The notes: generated from the letters alone by a model not told the origin. A DNA stretch of 64,000 bases from Paenibacillus antibioticophila (GCF_000455265.1 NZ_HG005141.1:578815-642814), one strand, 5' to 3'; positions 53,801-62,905 are shown, numbered from the stretch's first letter. Program-made: numbers and translations.

Positions 53801-56356
53801 ACTGCCAAGCGTTGCTTTACCGTCAACTAACTCGTAGAACTTGTCTTGATAATCGAATTGATTGTCTGCACTGACAACTAAATATAAAGGCCATTGTTCA
53901 GCTGTTTCTACTTTATCTACTTGCAATGTAATCTGAACAGGTAACCCTGTTACTGGATCTTTGTCTGCCCAGTTGGTCTTCTCCACTTTGTGAATGCGTG
54001 CAGTATGCTTTAGACTTTCATTGCCTTTATCGATTGGATTAATGAACTCGGTCCCAGCCCCATTATCGCTAAAAACAAAAAATGATTTGTCGTTAGCAAT
54101 CTTTCCGGCATTCTCTTCATTAGAATTTGCTACCGTATCTCCTAATGAAATCGTTACGTTGGCGCCGTTATCTTGAGACTTCGATTGTTTCTGATACAAT
54201 GCCCCCATATCGTCACGTCCGATTCCGGCGATACGGTTACCATAGCCCTGATTATTAGCTGCAGTCCACATCGTAGATGCTTGTCCTGCATCGTGATTAC
54301 TTGTGACATAATCGATCAGTTGGCCATCTGCATCTTTCAATGTCAGACCATACTTTAAAGCGAGGTAGCTGTTAACCTTATGGCGCTCAGTCTCACTTAA
54401 TTTTTTGTTGAATACAATTACTTCGGAGATGGAGCCGTTAAACCGGCTATAGTGACCTGCACCGATGTATACTTTACCACCAGCAGCAAGAGCAAAACTA
54501 ACTTTATGTTGATCTCCAGTACCGTTAATTGGATTTAACTGTTTTCCATCTAAAGAAAAAGACCATTGATCTTTAACAGGATTCCCGGAGTCTACTGCAC
54601 TCCATATATTCATAACTCGTGTTTTCTTCAAGTCATATCCTGTGACATCAATTTCTTTAGACGAATCAATTTCTTTAGACGAATCTGATCCAAAATAGGT
54701 GCGAATCAGATTCCCCGATCCATCTCCATATGCAGAAGACGCGGTATACTTACCACCCAAGTCCCAAGGAAATCCACCAAAATTGCTACTTGCTTGAACC
54801 GAGAACACTTCCCGTTCTGTGTCCTGTGTAGTACCTACAGAAGCTTTTTTGAAATAGGTAGTAGACGAAGTCACCTGAATAGCGGGATTATAGTTCACAG
54901 CATTAGCGCTATATGGAATAATTCTGTCGGTTTCATTTCGGTCCCATATTTCATTAATGGCCAAATCTTGTAATTCGGTAACCTGGCCATTCTCAGGATT
55001 AGCGCTCTTGCCTACATCTACCCATGAAATCAATCCATCCTTTACTCCCACCCCGCCAGGGGCAGCTGTGTACACACCGTCTTCTACTTCAAATGGTCTA
55101 GTCACAGGTTCAGACTGAGTTTTATTTTTACTGGCTGTAACAGTGACTGCATATTTGCCTATTTCAAAGGACTCACTAACTGCAAGTTCCCAGTCCCCAT
55201 TTTCGTCAGCAGTTACCTCTTCAGTAATGACGAGAGACTGATCTTCGGCACTCACGACCTCAATCGTTACTTTAGCATTAGGTTCTGTTACACCTTTCAG
55301 TGTCGGAGTGGTTCCCGTTATCTCACCATCGGTACTTGGATAGCTCAATTCATTCTTGAATTGTCGCCATACCAAAGCATTATTTTCACCATAAACTGCA
55401 AAAAGTTGAGGATTATTGTCGGCAATCAGATTCTCTAGCCCTGTCAAACCAGCTGTTTCTGCTTGTCCAAACTTACTTCCTCCAGTCATATTTGGCGCGG
55501 TGATACCTGCTTCCCCAATAAACGGACCGTTTAGAATAAGGGTGTTATCATTTGCTAGATAAACGTTCATCTCTTTTTCAGAAGACGTATTCTCCGTGAT
55601 CCGTGCTTCACCCGAAAGAACGATCTGACCAGTAGTATAGCGGGACTGAACTCCCCCACCAATATTTTCCGATATTAGGCCACCGGTCATAATAAATGCT
55701 CCACTATCAACCGCGACCGCCCCACCTGGAGCTTTCGAACTCTTATTGCCTCTAATTTCCCCACCTTTCATTTCTACAACAGTACCGGTGGTATTACTGT
55801 TATTGATATATATCGCACTTCCTATATGTTGGGAATAGCTGTTTTGTAAAATAGCACCTTCATCAATGATCAGTGTTGAACCAGAGTAGACATTAAATAA
55901 TCTCCCATCGAGCGCCCTTCCTTCGAGGTCGCCGTCAATGATAATATTTCTTAATGTTAGTTGGCTCTTATCAGTTAGTTGAAATAATACTTTTCCGCTT
56001 GATATGCCACGCTTAATCACCGCGGTTTCATCGGCATCAGGGGCAGTAGAAATCGAAACATGCTTGGCCTCATTTATTGCAGTAATTACATCACCACTGC
56101 CTGTCAACACGATGTCGTCCAGGACATATATCGTCCCCCCGTCACTAACCGCTTTATAAGCTCTATCCAAGGTAGCGAACGGAGTCGCTTCCGTTGTTCC
56201 ATCGTTTTGGTCATTACCGCCGCTAGAGACATAAACATCCGAAGATGCAGCATAGCTCACGGAAGTCCCTAAGCTTACCCCCAATCCTGTGAAGACAAGA
56301 GTAAAAATCAGGAACATAACTCCTATTTTCCGCAAATTAATATTATAGCTTAACAT
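50888..56356 (-). CDS. S-layer-homology surface protein, 1822 residues
   Basis: A very large exported protein with a signal peptide (about 1-36). Residues 37-330 look like a pectate-lyase-type beta-helix (DVYVSSGGNDQNDGTTEATP). Ig-like and lectin/laminin-G-like segments follow. Three FIVAR-type repeats of 68 residues sit at about 1062-1262, then a cadherin-like beta region and a Ser/Thr/Pro/Gly-rich linker. Three SLH domains end the protein at about 1640-1822 and anchor it to the cell wall polymer. It is likely a glycan-binding or adhesive surface protein. The role of the N-terminal part is inferred. Confidence 0.9.
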   Translation of the reverse strand: MLSYNINLRKIGVMFLIFTLVFTGLGVSLGTSVSYAASSDVYVSSGGNDQNDGTTEATPFATLDRAYKAVSDGGTIYVLDDIVLTGSGDVITAINEAKHVSISTAPDADETAVIKRGISSGKVLFQLTDKSQLTLRNIIIDGDLEGRALDGRLFNVYSGSTLIIDEGAILQNSYSQHIGSAIYINNSNTTGTVVEMKGGEIRGNKSSKAPGGAVAVDSGAFIMTGGLISENIGGGVQSRYTTGQIVLSGEARITENTSSEKEMNVYLANDNTLILNGPFIGEAGITAPNMTGGSKFGQAETAGLTGLENLIADNNPQLFAVYGENNALVWRQFKNELSYPSTDGEITGTTPTLKGVTEPNAKVTIEVVSAEDQSLVITEEVTADENGDWELAVSESFEIGKYAVTVTASKNKTQSEPVTRPFEVEDGVYTAAPGGVGVKDGLISWVDVGKSANPENGQVTELQDLAINEIWDRNETDRIIPYSANAVNYNPAIQVTSSTTYFKKASVGTTQDTEREVFSVQASSNFGGFPWDLGGKYTASSAYGDGSGNLIRTYFGSDSSKEIDSSKEIDVTGYDLKKTRVMNIWSAVDSGNPVKDQWSFSLDGKQLNPINGTGDQHKVSFALAAGGKVYIGAGHYSRFNGSISEVIVFNKKLSETERHKVNSYLALKYGLTLKDADGQLIDYVTSNHDAGQASTMWTAANNQGYGNRIAGIGRDDMGALYQKQSKSQDNGANVTISLGDTVANSNEENAGKIANDKSFFVFSDNGAGTEFINPIDKGNESLKHTARIHKVEKTNWADKDPVTGLPVQITLQVDKVETAEQWPLYLVVSADNQFDYQDKFYELVDGKATLGSEDFNNGSYFTIAAPAPQLTSAKLDQATAGSNQIVFTFDQNVVLTDSTGFSIEMDGTEIPIGQVSIKVDPVDTTKLIITLPSGTDIDGKKVTVSYSGNGNLKGTNGVPVDAFDKEITKLAKPNAQLNGDMLSWAPIDHADEYEVSVKLSDGTIITEAVNGTELDLSALGLEAGSYDVTVTAKSNNDAYVDSEASDSVTYTVSTKVNKTELQNKINEAGTLDKEDYTSESWANLERELTEANNVLNDPNATQDQVDAAVIKLTEALDHLKKIKVDKTALEAKVNEAGTLDEKDYTPESWANLERELTEANNVLNDPNATQDQVDAAVIKLTEALDHLKKIKVDKTALEAKVNEAGTLDEKDYTPESWANLELALAKADSVLKNPNATEADVDQALTELQKALEDLVEMNGQLEEINLVGLTNNGNRVIGLTPPFNPNQNKNYYGTVTNDVYGISLNPVAKYPDDTQVIITVNNVEYPSDKWSKLPLNEGENEIRVGVYNTAGELINEYIFTIVRERASGNDNSGGGNNGGNSGTNNPSTPPTTPTPPTTDNTLKPGNIVTTVNGSNESFATGTVTPNGDQATVTIDKNKLSGILADGKGHKLGIRVPGDHGDVEVQGLTLEDLKKIADTGSSLDIEDVLAIYPVPAGQLDVNAISRQFGNAPISNIAANIKIKRSADDVTKLAREKATQGGYELLVHPVDLDLSFMHDGKTDRAGLLNGYASKYIALPEGIDPNRITTGVIINPDGTVFHVPTVVTQIDNRYFALINDLRSSGSYSVIWNPKDFDDVQHHWGRDDVNNVAARLSLKGNGDNTFSPNRQVTRSEFAEIIVLGLGLMRQDAPQNIFPDVPASAWYRDAVALADEFGIVRGYDNGDFKGGQQITREQGFAMIARAYRLIQSEEEPNQEQIASTLAPYADEANVAAWARADVAQLITAGIIQGNGPELLSPKAQMTRAEVTALIARMLKVTDLIDK
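52700..53130 (-). repeat. 204-bp tandem repeats inside the SLH gene
   Basis: Copies start at the shared GCCCAGCTTTC motif at 52704, 52908 and 53112, exactly 204 bp apart (68 codons). The first two intervals are almost identical in DNA, so the last expansion is recent. Confidence 0.85.
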
Positions 56357-56720
56357 TCAACCCATTCCTTTCTGAGATCGTGTTATGTCGGTATGTAGTA
56401 ACGCTCTAGATGTAAATCGACCTTCTCCCCCTTTATTTCACTTTTATCTGCTATGTCAGGTTCACACAGGCCACAGTATTCAACTAGCGGAAAACACCTC
56501 AGCTTCCTGTCGATCCTTGCATTCTTTCAGAGAAATCCAACGTATTTCGCCTTCCTCTGGGTCCTCTCCGACCCTAGTAACGGGAGATTACATGCGCCAA
56601 ATTTATATGGCATGCCCAACAATTGTAATATAAAGATCTATACAATTTCTCAACAATTGTCGAAACCTGTAGATTAAACGAAGCAAGCCCTGACTTCAAC
56701 CAAGTCAGGGCCAGTGGCTA
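56357..56720. other. Leader/intergenic region, no confident feature
   Basis: This holds the promoter and leader of the SLH gene. A 37-codon minus-strand open stretch reads EGEIRWISLKECKDRQEAE and looks partly protein-like, but has no start or ribosome binding site. No known riboswitch class is recognised. Confidence 0.4.
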
Positions 56721-57120
56721 TCATTTATTCTCTTGCTTTAATGCATCGATAATATTTTCTTTCTTTATTTTCGCGCCGGAATAAACAATCGCGGAGCTGA
56801 CAATGACAAATACGGCGACAATGACAGACAGGATGCTCATCCAAGGGAGGGTGAACCCGTAGCTAAATTTGTTCGCAAACGCTCTATAGATCAGAACCAT
56901 CACGACGAAACTAACGGGAAGCCCGAACAACAGCGACTTGACCCCGTAAAAAACACTTTCATAGTTCACCTCATCGTCGATCTCCATTAAGAAGATGACC
57001 GGAATGTCTCGCCGCTCCTTCACCATCTTGCACAATTCATAGCGGTTTCCGTCCGGAAGCTGTAAATCGAACAAGCATAAAGCGAACTGATCGATATCTT
57101 CGGCAACAGATTTCCCGGGC
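56721..57120 (-). pseudogene. Response-regulator/BceB-like permease deletion fusion
   Basis: The minus strand encodes a response-regulator receiver fragment (FDLQLPDGNRYELCKMVKER, RDIPVIFL) that switches abruptly, near EVNYESVFYG, to the last 75 residues of an FtsX/BceB-type permease (two membrane helices, then IIDALKQENK). The N-terminus upstream of DIDQFALCLFDLQ is cut. A deletion has joined the regulator and permease genes of a Bce-type peptide-response module and removed the kinase and ATPase genes between them. Confidence 0.8.
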
Positions 57121-57230
57121 AGGCTTCACCGTTGCTTTGGATTGCATTAGTGATATAAAGAAAACGGATTCCGGGATCTCTCGTTAGCTTTTACGCGTAC
57201 TAATTGCTCGGATGACCATTGCGTTGCGAC

Positions 57231-58511
57231 TTACAGGCGAGTAATGGTATAACCTTTTTCCTTCAGCTTGGTTACAATCCCGTCTTCACCCAGCATATGA
57301 CCCGCTCCGGCAACTACAAAATATGTCTCTTTGTTTTCATTGTCCAGATAACCTTCAATTTTTTCAATCATTCCGACATTGCGGTCTTTGATCACGGCTT
57401 TATAATATTCCGGTGTTTCCTTCATGGCTTCCGTCGATTCCGTCAGCGCAGCTTCGTCTCCAGCAAGCCATACATTCACCATTGGCTCAGTGCTGCTGGT
57501 ACGCAACACATCCGCCATTGTCTCAGCGCTGTTATCAGGTTGATGGAATGTTTCAACCGTTTCCTTCAGCAAAGAAGCTATAAGCTCATCCGAGAAATTG
57601 TTTAACATTGAAAACTGGGAATCATGGGACTCCAGTTCCAGTACAGACTTCCCGGTAGCCAGCGCCTTTTGCAGGAAATACGTATCAATGCCAAGACCGC
57701 CTTCATAACCGTTTAGTTGGGATTTGATAAGAACCAACCTACTGTAGACCAACCAAGCTTTGATAGAATCGTATGCTGTTTCAGGTGCTCCGAGTTCCTT
57801 TAAAATGTCTTGAAGCTTTGCATACGTTGTGGCATCAATATGGTCAGCCAGAGTTGTGTTATCATCATACAGCATATATTTTTTTTGTATGTCAGCCATC
57901 TCTTCCTCGTCCATTGGAGCAACAGTGTTTACTTCCACAACCAGATGATCGGAATTAGCATACGCCACATTCATTTCAGGACGCATCGGGTACAAATCGT
58001 CGCTGCCAACATGGATAGAACCAAGCAAGTACACTACCGAGCCGTCCTTCTCTACTTTCCAGAAAAAGCCCTTGCTGTCTTGCTGCTCCAGAGCAGCAGC
58101 GCGGTTTTTGGCATCCCAGCCAACGCGGTAACCTGCATTTTCAGCCAGGAAACGAAGCGGAGCATAGAGTGTACCGTTTACGATTTTTGGAGCAACCGTC
58201 AGTTGATGCGCCTCATCGTTCGCCATGGCCTGATTATTGTCGCGTCTCAGGGCAAAGGAAAGCTCGCCTTTCGATGCATAAAGAGTAGAGGTCTCCGCTT
58301 CCCAGTTCAGTTCATAATCCAGTCCTTCCAGGAAGGGCTTAACTGGAATCAACGTGGTTGCATTTTCAAAAAACGGCTGTCCGTTATCAAATGTAAGCTG
58401 CTTTTCACCAAGCATGATAGGTACGAAAGTTGTAGCAGCTTGCGCTTGTGCGCCAGTGGCAAATACAAACAACATCACAAAGCTTAACAATAATGCCGTT
58501 AATTTCTTCAT
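57231..58511 (-). CDS. TraB/GumN family protein with stalk domain
   Basis: A 426-residue exported protein. The signal peptide ends near AQAQA. Residues 28-150 are a copper-amine-oxidase-N-like stalk (TLIPVKPFLEGLDYELNWE, TLYAPLRFLAENAGYRVGW). The rest is TraB/GumN-like, with VVYLLGSIHVGSDDLYPM, HLVVEVNT and FVVAGAGHMLGEDG, a set of motifs thought to be metal-dependent. The function of this group in Firmicutes is unknown. Confidence 0.87.
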   Translation of the reverse strand: MKKLTALLLSFVMLFVFATGAQAQAATTFVPIMLGEKQLTFDNGQPFFENATTLIPVKPFLEGLDYELNWEAETSTLYASKGELSFALRRDNNQAMANDEAHQLTVAPKIVNGTLYAPLRFLAENAGYRVGWDAKNRAAALEQQDSKGFFWKVEKDGSVVYLLGSIHVGSDDLYPMRPEMNVAYANSDHLVVEVNTVAPMDEEEMADIQKKYMLYDDNTTLADHIDATTYAKLQDILKELGAPETAYDSIKAWLVYSRLVLIKSQLNGYEGGLGIDTYFLQKALATGKSVLELESHDSQFSMLNNFSDELIASLLKETVETFHQPDNSAETMADVLRTSSTEPMVNVWLAGDEAALTESTEAMKETPEYYKAVIKDRNVGMIEKIEGYLDNENKETYFVVAGAGHMLGEDGIVTKLKEKGYTITRL

Positions 58512-58565
58512 TTCATTCTTCCCTACTTTCAAAGTATTATTTGCAAGGATAGCTTACCGCCTTCC

Positions 58566-59192
58566 TTAAAATTCCTTGTTCCGATGGATTCGTACAGATA
58601 AAAAATAGGACAAAACAAACATCACTAACGCAATGGCCAGGGAGACCTGCCCCACGACAGGACTTCTGTAAGTAATAGTGCTGTCGGACAAATGCAAGAG
58701 ATACCAGACAAGCAGCTGCAGTCCCACCGACAGTCCGCCCGCCGTAATCAGCAGAGTATCGCTTTTTTCGGCTCCAAGCTTCAAAATAAGCGGATAGGCG
58801 ATCGCAGCGGTTGAAATGGACAACGGCAAGCCATAGCTGTAGCCGAAGATGAGTGTATCGTTGAACTCGTTCTGCAAGCTTAGAAGCACCACTGTAACCA
58901 AGCTGACCGCCAATCCCATTAGGATTAGAAGGATAAACGAAATATATTTGGCATTGATAATTGTCTTTCTACTGACCGGCATGGTAATTTCCCACTTGTT
59001 CCACCCGGAGGTTTCATCCATCTTCAAAGAGGCGCCCATATTGGAGATAAACATGAAGACCTGCATGGCAACGATCATGGAAATCATGGAAGCTTCCAGA
59101 AGCGGGACAAACGCCATCGGCAAAGTGATATAGAGTGACAGCTTGATATTTTCCTGCATAGAATATAAGTTATTTGCCAGCAAACCTTTCAT
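58566..59192 (-). CDS. ABC-2 type permease of the second GntR-ABC module
   Basis: A 208-residue membrane protein with about six helices, starting MKGLLANNLYSMQENIKLS 1-2 bp after the ATPase gene. DETSGWNKWEITMPVSRKTI is the conserved cytosolic segment of ABC2_membrane_5-type permeases. It is the partner of the adjacent ATPase. Substrate unknown. Confidence 0.85.
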   Translation of the reverse strand: MKGLLANNLYSMQENIKLSLYITLPMAFVPLLEASMISMIVAMQVFMFISNMGASLKMDETSGWNKWEITMPVSRKTIINAKYISFILLILMGLAVSLVTVVLLSLQNEFNDTLIFGYSYGLPLSISTAAIAYPLILKLGAEKSDTLLITAGGLSVGLQLLVWYLLHLSDSTITYRSPVVGQVSLAIALVMFVLSYFLSVRIHRNKEF

Positions 59193-59193
59193 C

Positions 59194-60057
59194 TTACCGT
59201 TCCCCCTTTATCAGCAAAAGCATGATTTCATCAATGGTTCCCGTATCGACAACAATCCCGCTGTACTTTCGTTCGAAAGCTTTCCTGTTCTCCACCAGCA
59301 CATCGATTTGATAATCTCTCTTTTTATAAGCCATCATGTCCGTCCGGTCGATAAGCTGAAACTGTTCGGCTTTACAGCGGGCAATACCGTAATCATAGAT
59401 CAGATGATCTTTTTTCTCCGTCAAAATCACTTTTCCGTGATGAATGAAGGTGATGTAATCGGCAATCTTCTCTAAATCGCTGGTGATGTGTGAGGACATC
59501 AGAATAGAATGGTTTTCGTCTTCGACAAATTCCAGAAATACACCTAGAATCTCCTCTCTGACAATAGGGTCTAAACCGGCGGTTGCTTCGTCCAAAATGA
59601 GCAGTTGCGGCCGGTGTGACAAGGCTACGGCAAGTGCCAGCTTCATCGTCATTCCCCGCGAAAACTGTTTGATTTTTTTGCCCATTTCAATATTAAATCT
59701 CGCTGTAGTTTTCAGGAAAAATTCCTGATCCCACTGTTTATATACACCCGCCATCACCTTCGCCAGTTTTGCCGGTGTCAGTATCCCGGAGAAGTTGACC
59801 GCATCGAACACTACGCCCACTTGCTCGCGAATATCCGTATCCTTGTCACCCATTTCCCGGCCAAGGATTTTCACGGTGCCGTTGTCTTTCTTAATGGTAT
59901 TTAAAACGGCATTCATGGTTGTCGTCTTTCCCGATCCGTTCTCGCCGACAAACCCCATAATCGTTCCGCGGGGAATAGAAAACGATACATTGTCCAGACG
60001 AAAATCGGACTGGGGATAGGTTTTGGTCAGATTTTTTATTTCCAAGCTGTAAGTCAT
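59194..60057 (-). CDS. ABC transporter ATP-binding protein of the second module
   Basis: A 287-residue ATPase. Walker A GENGSGKTT, signature QFSRGMTMKLALAVAL, Walker B LLILDEATAGLDP, and SSHITSDLEKIAD. The signature has FSRG in place of LSGG, as in several YtrB-like exporters. It starts 2 bp after the GntR gene. Confidence 0.92.
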   Translation of the reverse strand: MTYSLEIKNLTKTYPQSDFRLDNVSFSIPRGTIMGFVGENGSGKTTTMNAVLNTIKKDNGTVKILGREMGDKDTDIREQVGVVFDAVNFSGILTPAKLAKVMAGVYKQWDQEFFLKTTARFNIEMGKKIKQFSRGMTMKLALAVALSHRPQLLILDEATAGLDPIVREEILGVFLEFVEDENHSILMSSHITSDLEKIADYITFIHHGKVILTEKKDHLIYDYGIARCKAEQFQLIDRTDMMAYKKRDYQIDVLVENRKAFERKYSGIVVDTGTIDEIMLLLIKGER

Positions 60058-60059
60058 AA

Positions 60060-60434
60060 TTACTCCTCCGTATAAAAAATGGTCAACAGCTCAATCATTT
60101 TTTCTAATTTAATTCCGCCGGTACGGGCAGTCTCAACCGCAAGATTTAAATGTTCTTCTACTTTTTTCTGCAGCTCTTCCTGCATAAAATCCCTGTTTTG
60201 CGCTGAGACAAAACTGCCGCGTCCAACAGTTGTTTCTATAAATCCATCCCGCTGCAAATCTTCATAAGCTTTTTGCACCGTAATCACACTGACGTGGATT
60301 GATTTGGCCAGTGAGCGCATGGATGGAATCGGATCACCTGTTTGTAGATCCCCATTCATAATCATGGCTTTGATTTGCGACGTGATCTGCTCATAAATGG
60401 GCTTACTGGTGTTACTGCTGATGATGATATCCAC
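60060..60434 (-). CDS. GntR family regulator, YtrA-like, of the second module
   Basis: A 124-residue winged-helix protein (KPIYEQITSQIKAMIMNGD, IPSMRSLAKSIHVSVITVQK) with the short YtrA tail. It is the first gene of the module. The perfect inverted repeat 17 bp upstream of its start is its probable operator, giving negative autoregulation. Confidence 0.92.
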   Translation of the reverse strand: MDIIISSNTSKPIYEQITSQIKAMIMNGDLQTGDPIPSMRSLAKSIHVSVITVQKAYEDLQRDGFIETTVGRGSFVSAQNRDFMQEELQKKVEEHLNLAVETARTGGIKLEKMIELLTIFYTEE

Positions 60435-60450
60435 ACTAATCCCCCAATTG

Positions 60451-60487
60451 AATCATAGTGTACTTATTGTATAAGTACACTATGATT
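60451..60487. promoter_or_regulatory. 17-bp perfect inverted repeat, GntR/YtrA operator
   Basis: AATCATAGTGTACTTAT and its exact complement flank a 3-nt centre (TGT). The core AGTGTA/TACACT matches YtrA-type operators. It sits between the GntR start and the IS relic and covers the likely promoter. Confidence 0.8.
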
Positions 60488-60534
60488 CGATTTTGTCGTT
60501 TTGTCAACAAAAAAAGGAAGAAAAAACTCCACAG

Positions 60535-60913
60535 TGGTATTATCCCTTTTAGTAGACAAGAGAAAAAAGACATCTGTTAAGATGGACTTAATCTTGCCTA
60601 ATGGAGGGGATTTTTTCATGGCTAAAAAAGGACAAACCTTCTGGAGGTACTCCTTGGAATTAAAATTGGAGGCAGCCCGGCTGGTCAATGAAGAAGCTTT
60701 CCAGTATGGAAGAAGAAATAGCTTATTTGCGAGCGGAGATTGAATATTCCAGATTGTAGAGGACTTGCGAGTGCTTGAGCGAATACATACTGTTTTACAA
60801 CCAAACCGATTTCAGAAAAAACTAAACGACCGTTCCCCGGTAGAATACCGGGAAACGGTCGTAGCTTAAATCTTGTCTTCTTTTATACTGTCTACTTGAC
60901 AGGGTTAAGACCA
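60535..60913 (+). mobile_element. IS3-family relic, internally deleted
   Basis: The N-terminus of an OrfA (MAKKGQTFWRYSLELKLEAA, from 60619) and the very end of an OrfB (RSPVEYRETVVA stop, near 60866) remain in 379 bp, so about 1 kb of the middle is lost. Terminal inverted repeats start TGGTNTTANCCC at both ends. The three bases CAG flank both sides, a 3-bp target duplication usual for IS3. Confidence 0.85.
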
Positions 60914-60947
60914 CAGGGGAGGCTTTTTTACCCAGACCTCAAAATTT

Positions 60948-60969
60948 CGCCCTACTTGTGATACGGTTC
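60948..60969 (-). repeat. rlmH 3'-end-like sequence, copy B (possible att site)
   Basis: CGCCCTACTTGTGATACGG plus TTC reads on the minus strand as GGT GAA CCG TAT CAC AAG TAG, i.e. GEPYHK and stop, like the end of RlmH but with no rlmH gene. Same orientation as copy A and as the rlmH end. AAAATTTCGCCCT here recurs inverted beside copy A. Confidence 0.6.
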
Positions 60970-61125
60970 ACCGTAACGGTTTTTAGGATAAACTATCGGG
61001 TGACATGGCTACTCTGTTACATTCGCATACAACGGTTAATACAGGCACGCAAAGTCACTTTTGCGTGTCTGCTTCGAGGCCCGCCGATTGTACGAAGACA
61101 GACAAAAGTATCCGAGCTTCTATGA

Positions 61126-61272
61126 TTGAAGGGAGCATTAGCTGAAGGCGAGGACAGAAAAGCTGCTCAGATGGCTCTGGAACTTCTCAAACTTGGAGTC
61201 GAAACAGCTATTATCGTGAAGGCATCTGGACTGTCTGAGGCTGAAATTATTGCTCTAAAAAAGCAAAGCTAA
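61126..61272 (+). pseudogene. Rpn-family nuclease/transposase remnant
   Basis: 48 codons from TTG end with DRKAAQMALELLKLGVETAI and ASGLSEAEIIALKKQS. This is the typical C-terminal tail of Rpn (PD-(D/E)XK recombination-promoting nuclease) proteins. An in-frame stop lies directly upstream, and the catalytic part is absent. A terminator follows. Confidence 0.65.
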
Positions 61273-61283
61273 AATGACGTGGT

Positions 61284-61316
61284 GAAGAGTCAGTCCGATG
61301 ATGGCTGACTCTTCTT
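61284..61316 (+). terminator. Terminator after the Rpn remnant
   Basis: GAAGAGTCAG pairs with CTGACTCTTC, followed by TTACT. It probably ended the original Rpn gene. Confidence 0.6.
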
Positions 61317-61379
61317 ACTATTTTAAGAATAAGTAGTGGCTGCCAAGAATCGTAAGCAGCTTTTCACATTTAGAATCAG

Positions 61380-62081
61380 TCAGCTCCCCTGCCTTATCTG
61401 ATCGACGTTCCGGTTCATCAGATGCCGAACCACCCTGCTATAGATTATTTTCTTGAACGGACTGAGCCCTTGCGGATGGCCCGTGAAGAAGGCATCGGGG
61501 CTGTCATAAATCCCGAAATCCTGAACGATTCCTTCTTTTTGCACGTAGGTATCATTTTCTTTCCAATATATATCCGGATTTTGAAAATTATCGGTTGCAA
61601 CGCCATAACCGCAAAATGAACCCGTACACTGCTCGAATTTTTGCTGAAGCTTGGTCAAATAGGGGATATCCAGTATAAATCCCTCAATATTCAACCAATT
61701 ACCTTCATATAGCACTTCAACCCAGCTATGAATGATCTCCTGGGGGGACAGTTGGTAATACCACCCTTTCATTGCCCCCTTTTGCAGCTTCTTATCGATG
61801 GCAAATCCATGCATACGGCATGGCACGCCCACAGCCCTTAGCAACGCCATAAAAAGCACACCCTTTGTATTACACTGACCGTAGCCATCCTGCAAGACTT
61901 CCGAGGCCGGAATATCATCCGCCCGGTTATAGCCGAACCGGATTTCGTCACGGACGTAGTTATATATGCCGAGAATTTGTTCCTTCCTGGACATCGAATC
62001 CCACTGGCGGCTGTGAACAATTTGCTGAATCAATGGGTGAGAATAGTTCAGCAATGCGGTTTCCTTCAAGTATGCACTCAT
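61380..62081 (-). CDS. Transglutaminase-like domain protein
   Basis: A 233-residue cytosolic protein. The start at 62081 follows GGAGGTGTGTTCC. The Cys-His-Asp core is visible as DGYGQCNTKGVLFMALL (Cys), HSWVEVLYEGNWLNIEG (His) and Asp in FILDIPYL. Such domains act as proteases or peptide-modifying enzymes, and the substrate is unknown. It lies 29 bp downstream of the AraC gene. Confidence 0.85.
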   Translation of the reverse strand: MSAYLKETALLNYSHPLIQQIVHSRQWDSMSRKEQILGIYNYVRDEIRFGYNRADDIPASEVLQDGYGQCNTKGVLFMALLRAVGVPCRMHGFAIDKKLQKGAMKGWYYQLSPQEIIHSWVEVLYEGNWLNIEGFILDIPYLTKLQQKFEQCTGSFCGYGVATDNFQNPDIYWKENDTYVQKEGIVQDFGIYDSPDAFFTGHPQGLSPFKKIIYSRVVRHLMNRNVDQIRQGS

Positions 62082-62110
62082 GGAACACACCTCCTGCACC
62101 CATTGTAAGG

Positions 62111-62875
62111 TTAATACAGGCAAGAAACTTTTAAAAAGACGCTATCTTTGCGGATATCCTTCGCCGTCATTCCCAGCAACTGTTTGCTGGTGGCGGCTAA
62201 ATGTGACGGACTATCAAATCCTGCTGCCATAGCCGCATCCGTAATGCTGAGCCCCTCAAAAATGAAATAGGTTGCCTTCTGCAGCTTGTGAAGCACCATG
62301 TACCCGCTAAGCGAAATGCCTGTATTTTCTTTAAAGAGGTGCGACATTCTGCTGTTGGATAAACCAAATTGCCGGGCGTATTGACTGACGGAGTGTTCGG
62401 AGTCGGTGCAATCTTTTATGAGCTGAATAAACTCTCTTATTCTCGGATCAACAATAGCTGTATTCACCTGTTGTACGCCCAATAGCATCATGAGTTGTCC
62501 CAGAAAAGAACGATAACTGTCCGAGTCCTTAACGCCAGCATACTCTTTTTGCACAAATTCTCGAATGCTCTTCATCTCTCCTTGCGGAAACAAATGATAC
62601 GGCTGCTCCTCCAGATACCGCTTAAAGCCTGCAGCCATCTCAGAGGTGCTGTCTATCAGAAGGAGCATCAACAGGTGTCCCGCTTCTTTTAAGCGATGAA
62701 CAACGTTCGAATTGATAATGATACCTGGACCACTCAAGCTTTGCCCCGCTACCTCAATGTCAAATTCGCCTGTTAATGAAATTGTCACCTGTAAAAAAGA
62801 ATGCCGGTGCTCTTCCGCATCAATAGAATCTGACACCACCATCAAGTGATGCTCCGCTCCATATAAATTCATCAT
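62111..62875 (-). CDS. AraC family regulator with cupin-like N-terminus
   Basis: A 254-residue regulator. Residues 20-100 resemble a cupin sensing domain (HRHSFLQVTISLTGEFDIEV). The double helix-turn-helix is at the C-terminus (VSQYARQFGLSNSRMSHLFK, ITDAAMAAGFDSPSHLAATS). It probably controls the transglutaminase gene downstream, which shares its direction. The ligand is unknown. Confidence 0.9.
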   Translation of the reverse strand: MMNLYGAEHHLMVVSDSIDAEEHRHSFLQVTISLTGEFDIEVAGQSLSGPGIIINSNVVHRLKEAGHLLMLLLIDSTSEMAAGFKRYLEEQPYHLFPQGEMKSIREFVQKEYAGVKDSDSYRSFLGQLMMLLGVQQVNTAIVDPRIREFIQLIKDCTDSEHSVSQYARQFGLSNSRMSHLFKENTGISLSGYMVLHKLQKATYFIFEGLSITDAAMAAGFDSPSHLAATSKQLLGMTAKDIRKDSVFLKVSCLY

Positions 62876-62905
62876 CCTCTAATCACTCCAAGCTCATCTA
62901 GTTTC

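Noticed and set aside
56380..56600. Cyclic-di-GMP or similar riboswitch in the SLH leader
   Set aside because: I could not match the conserved core of any known class.
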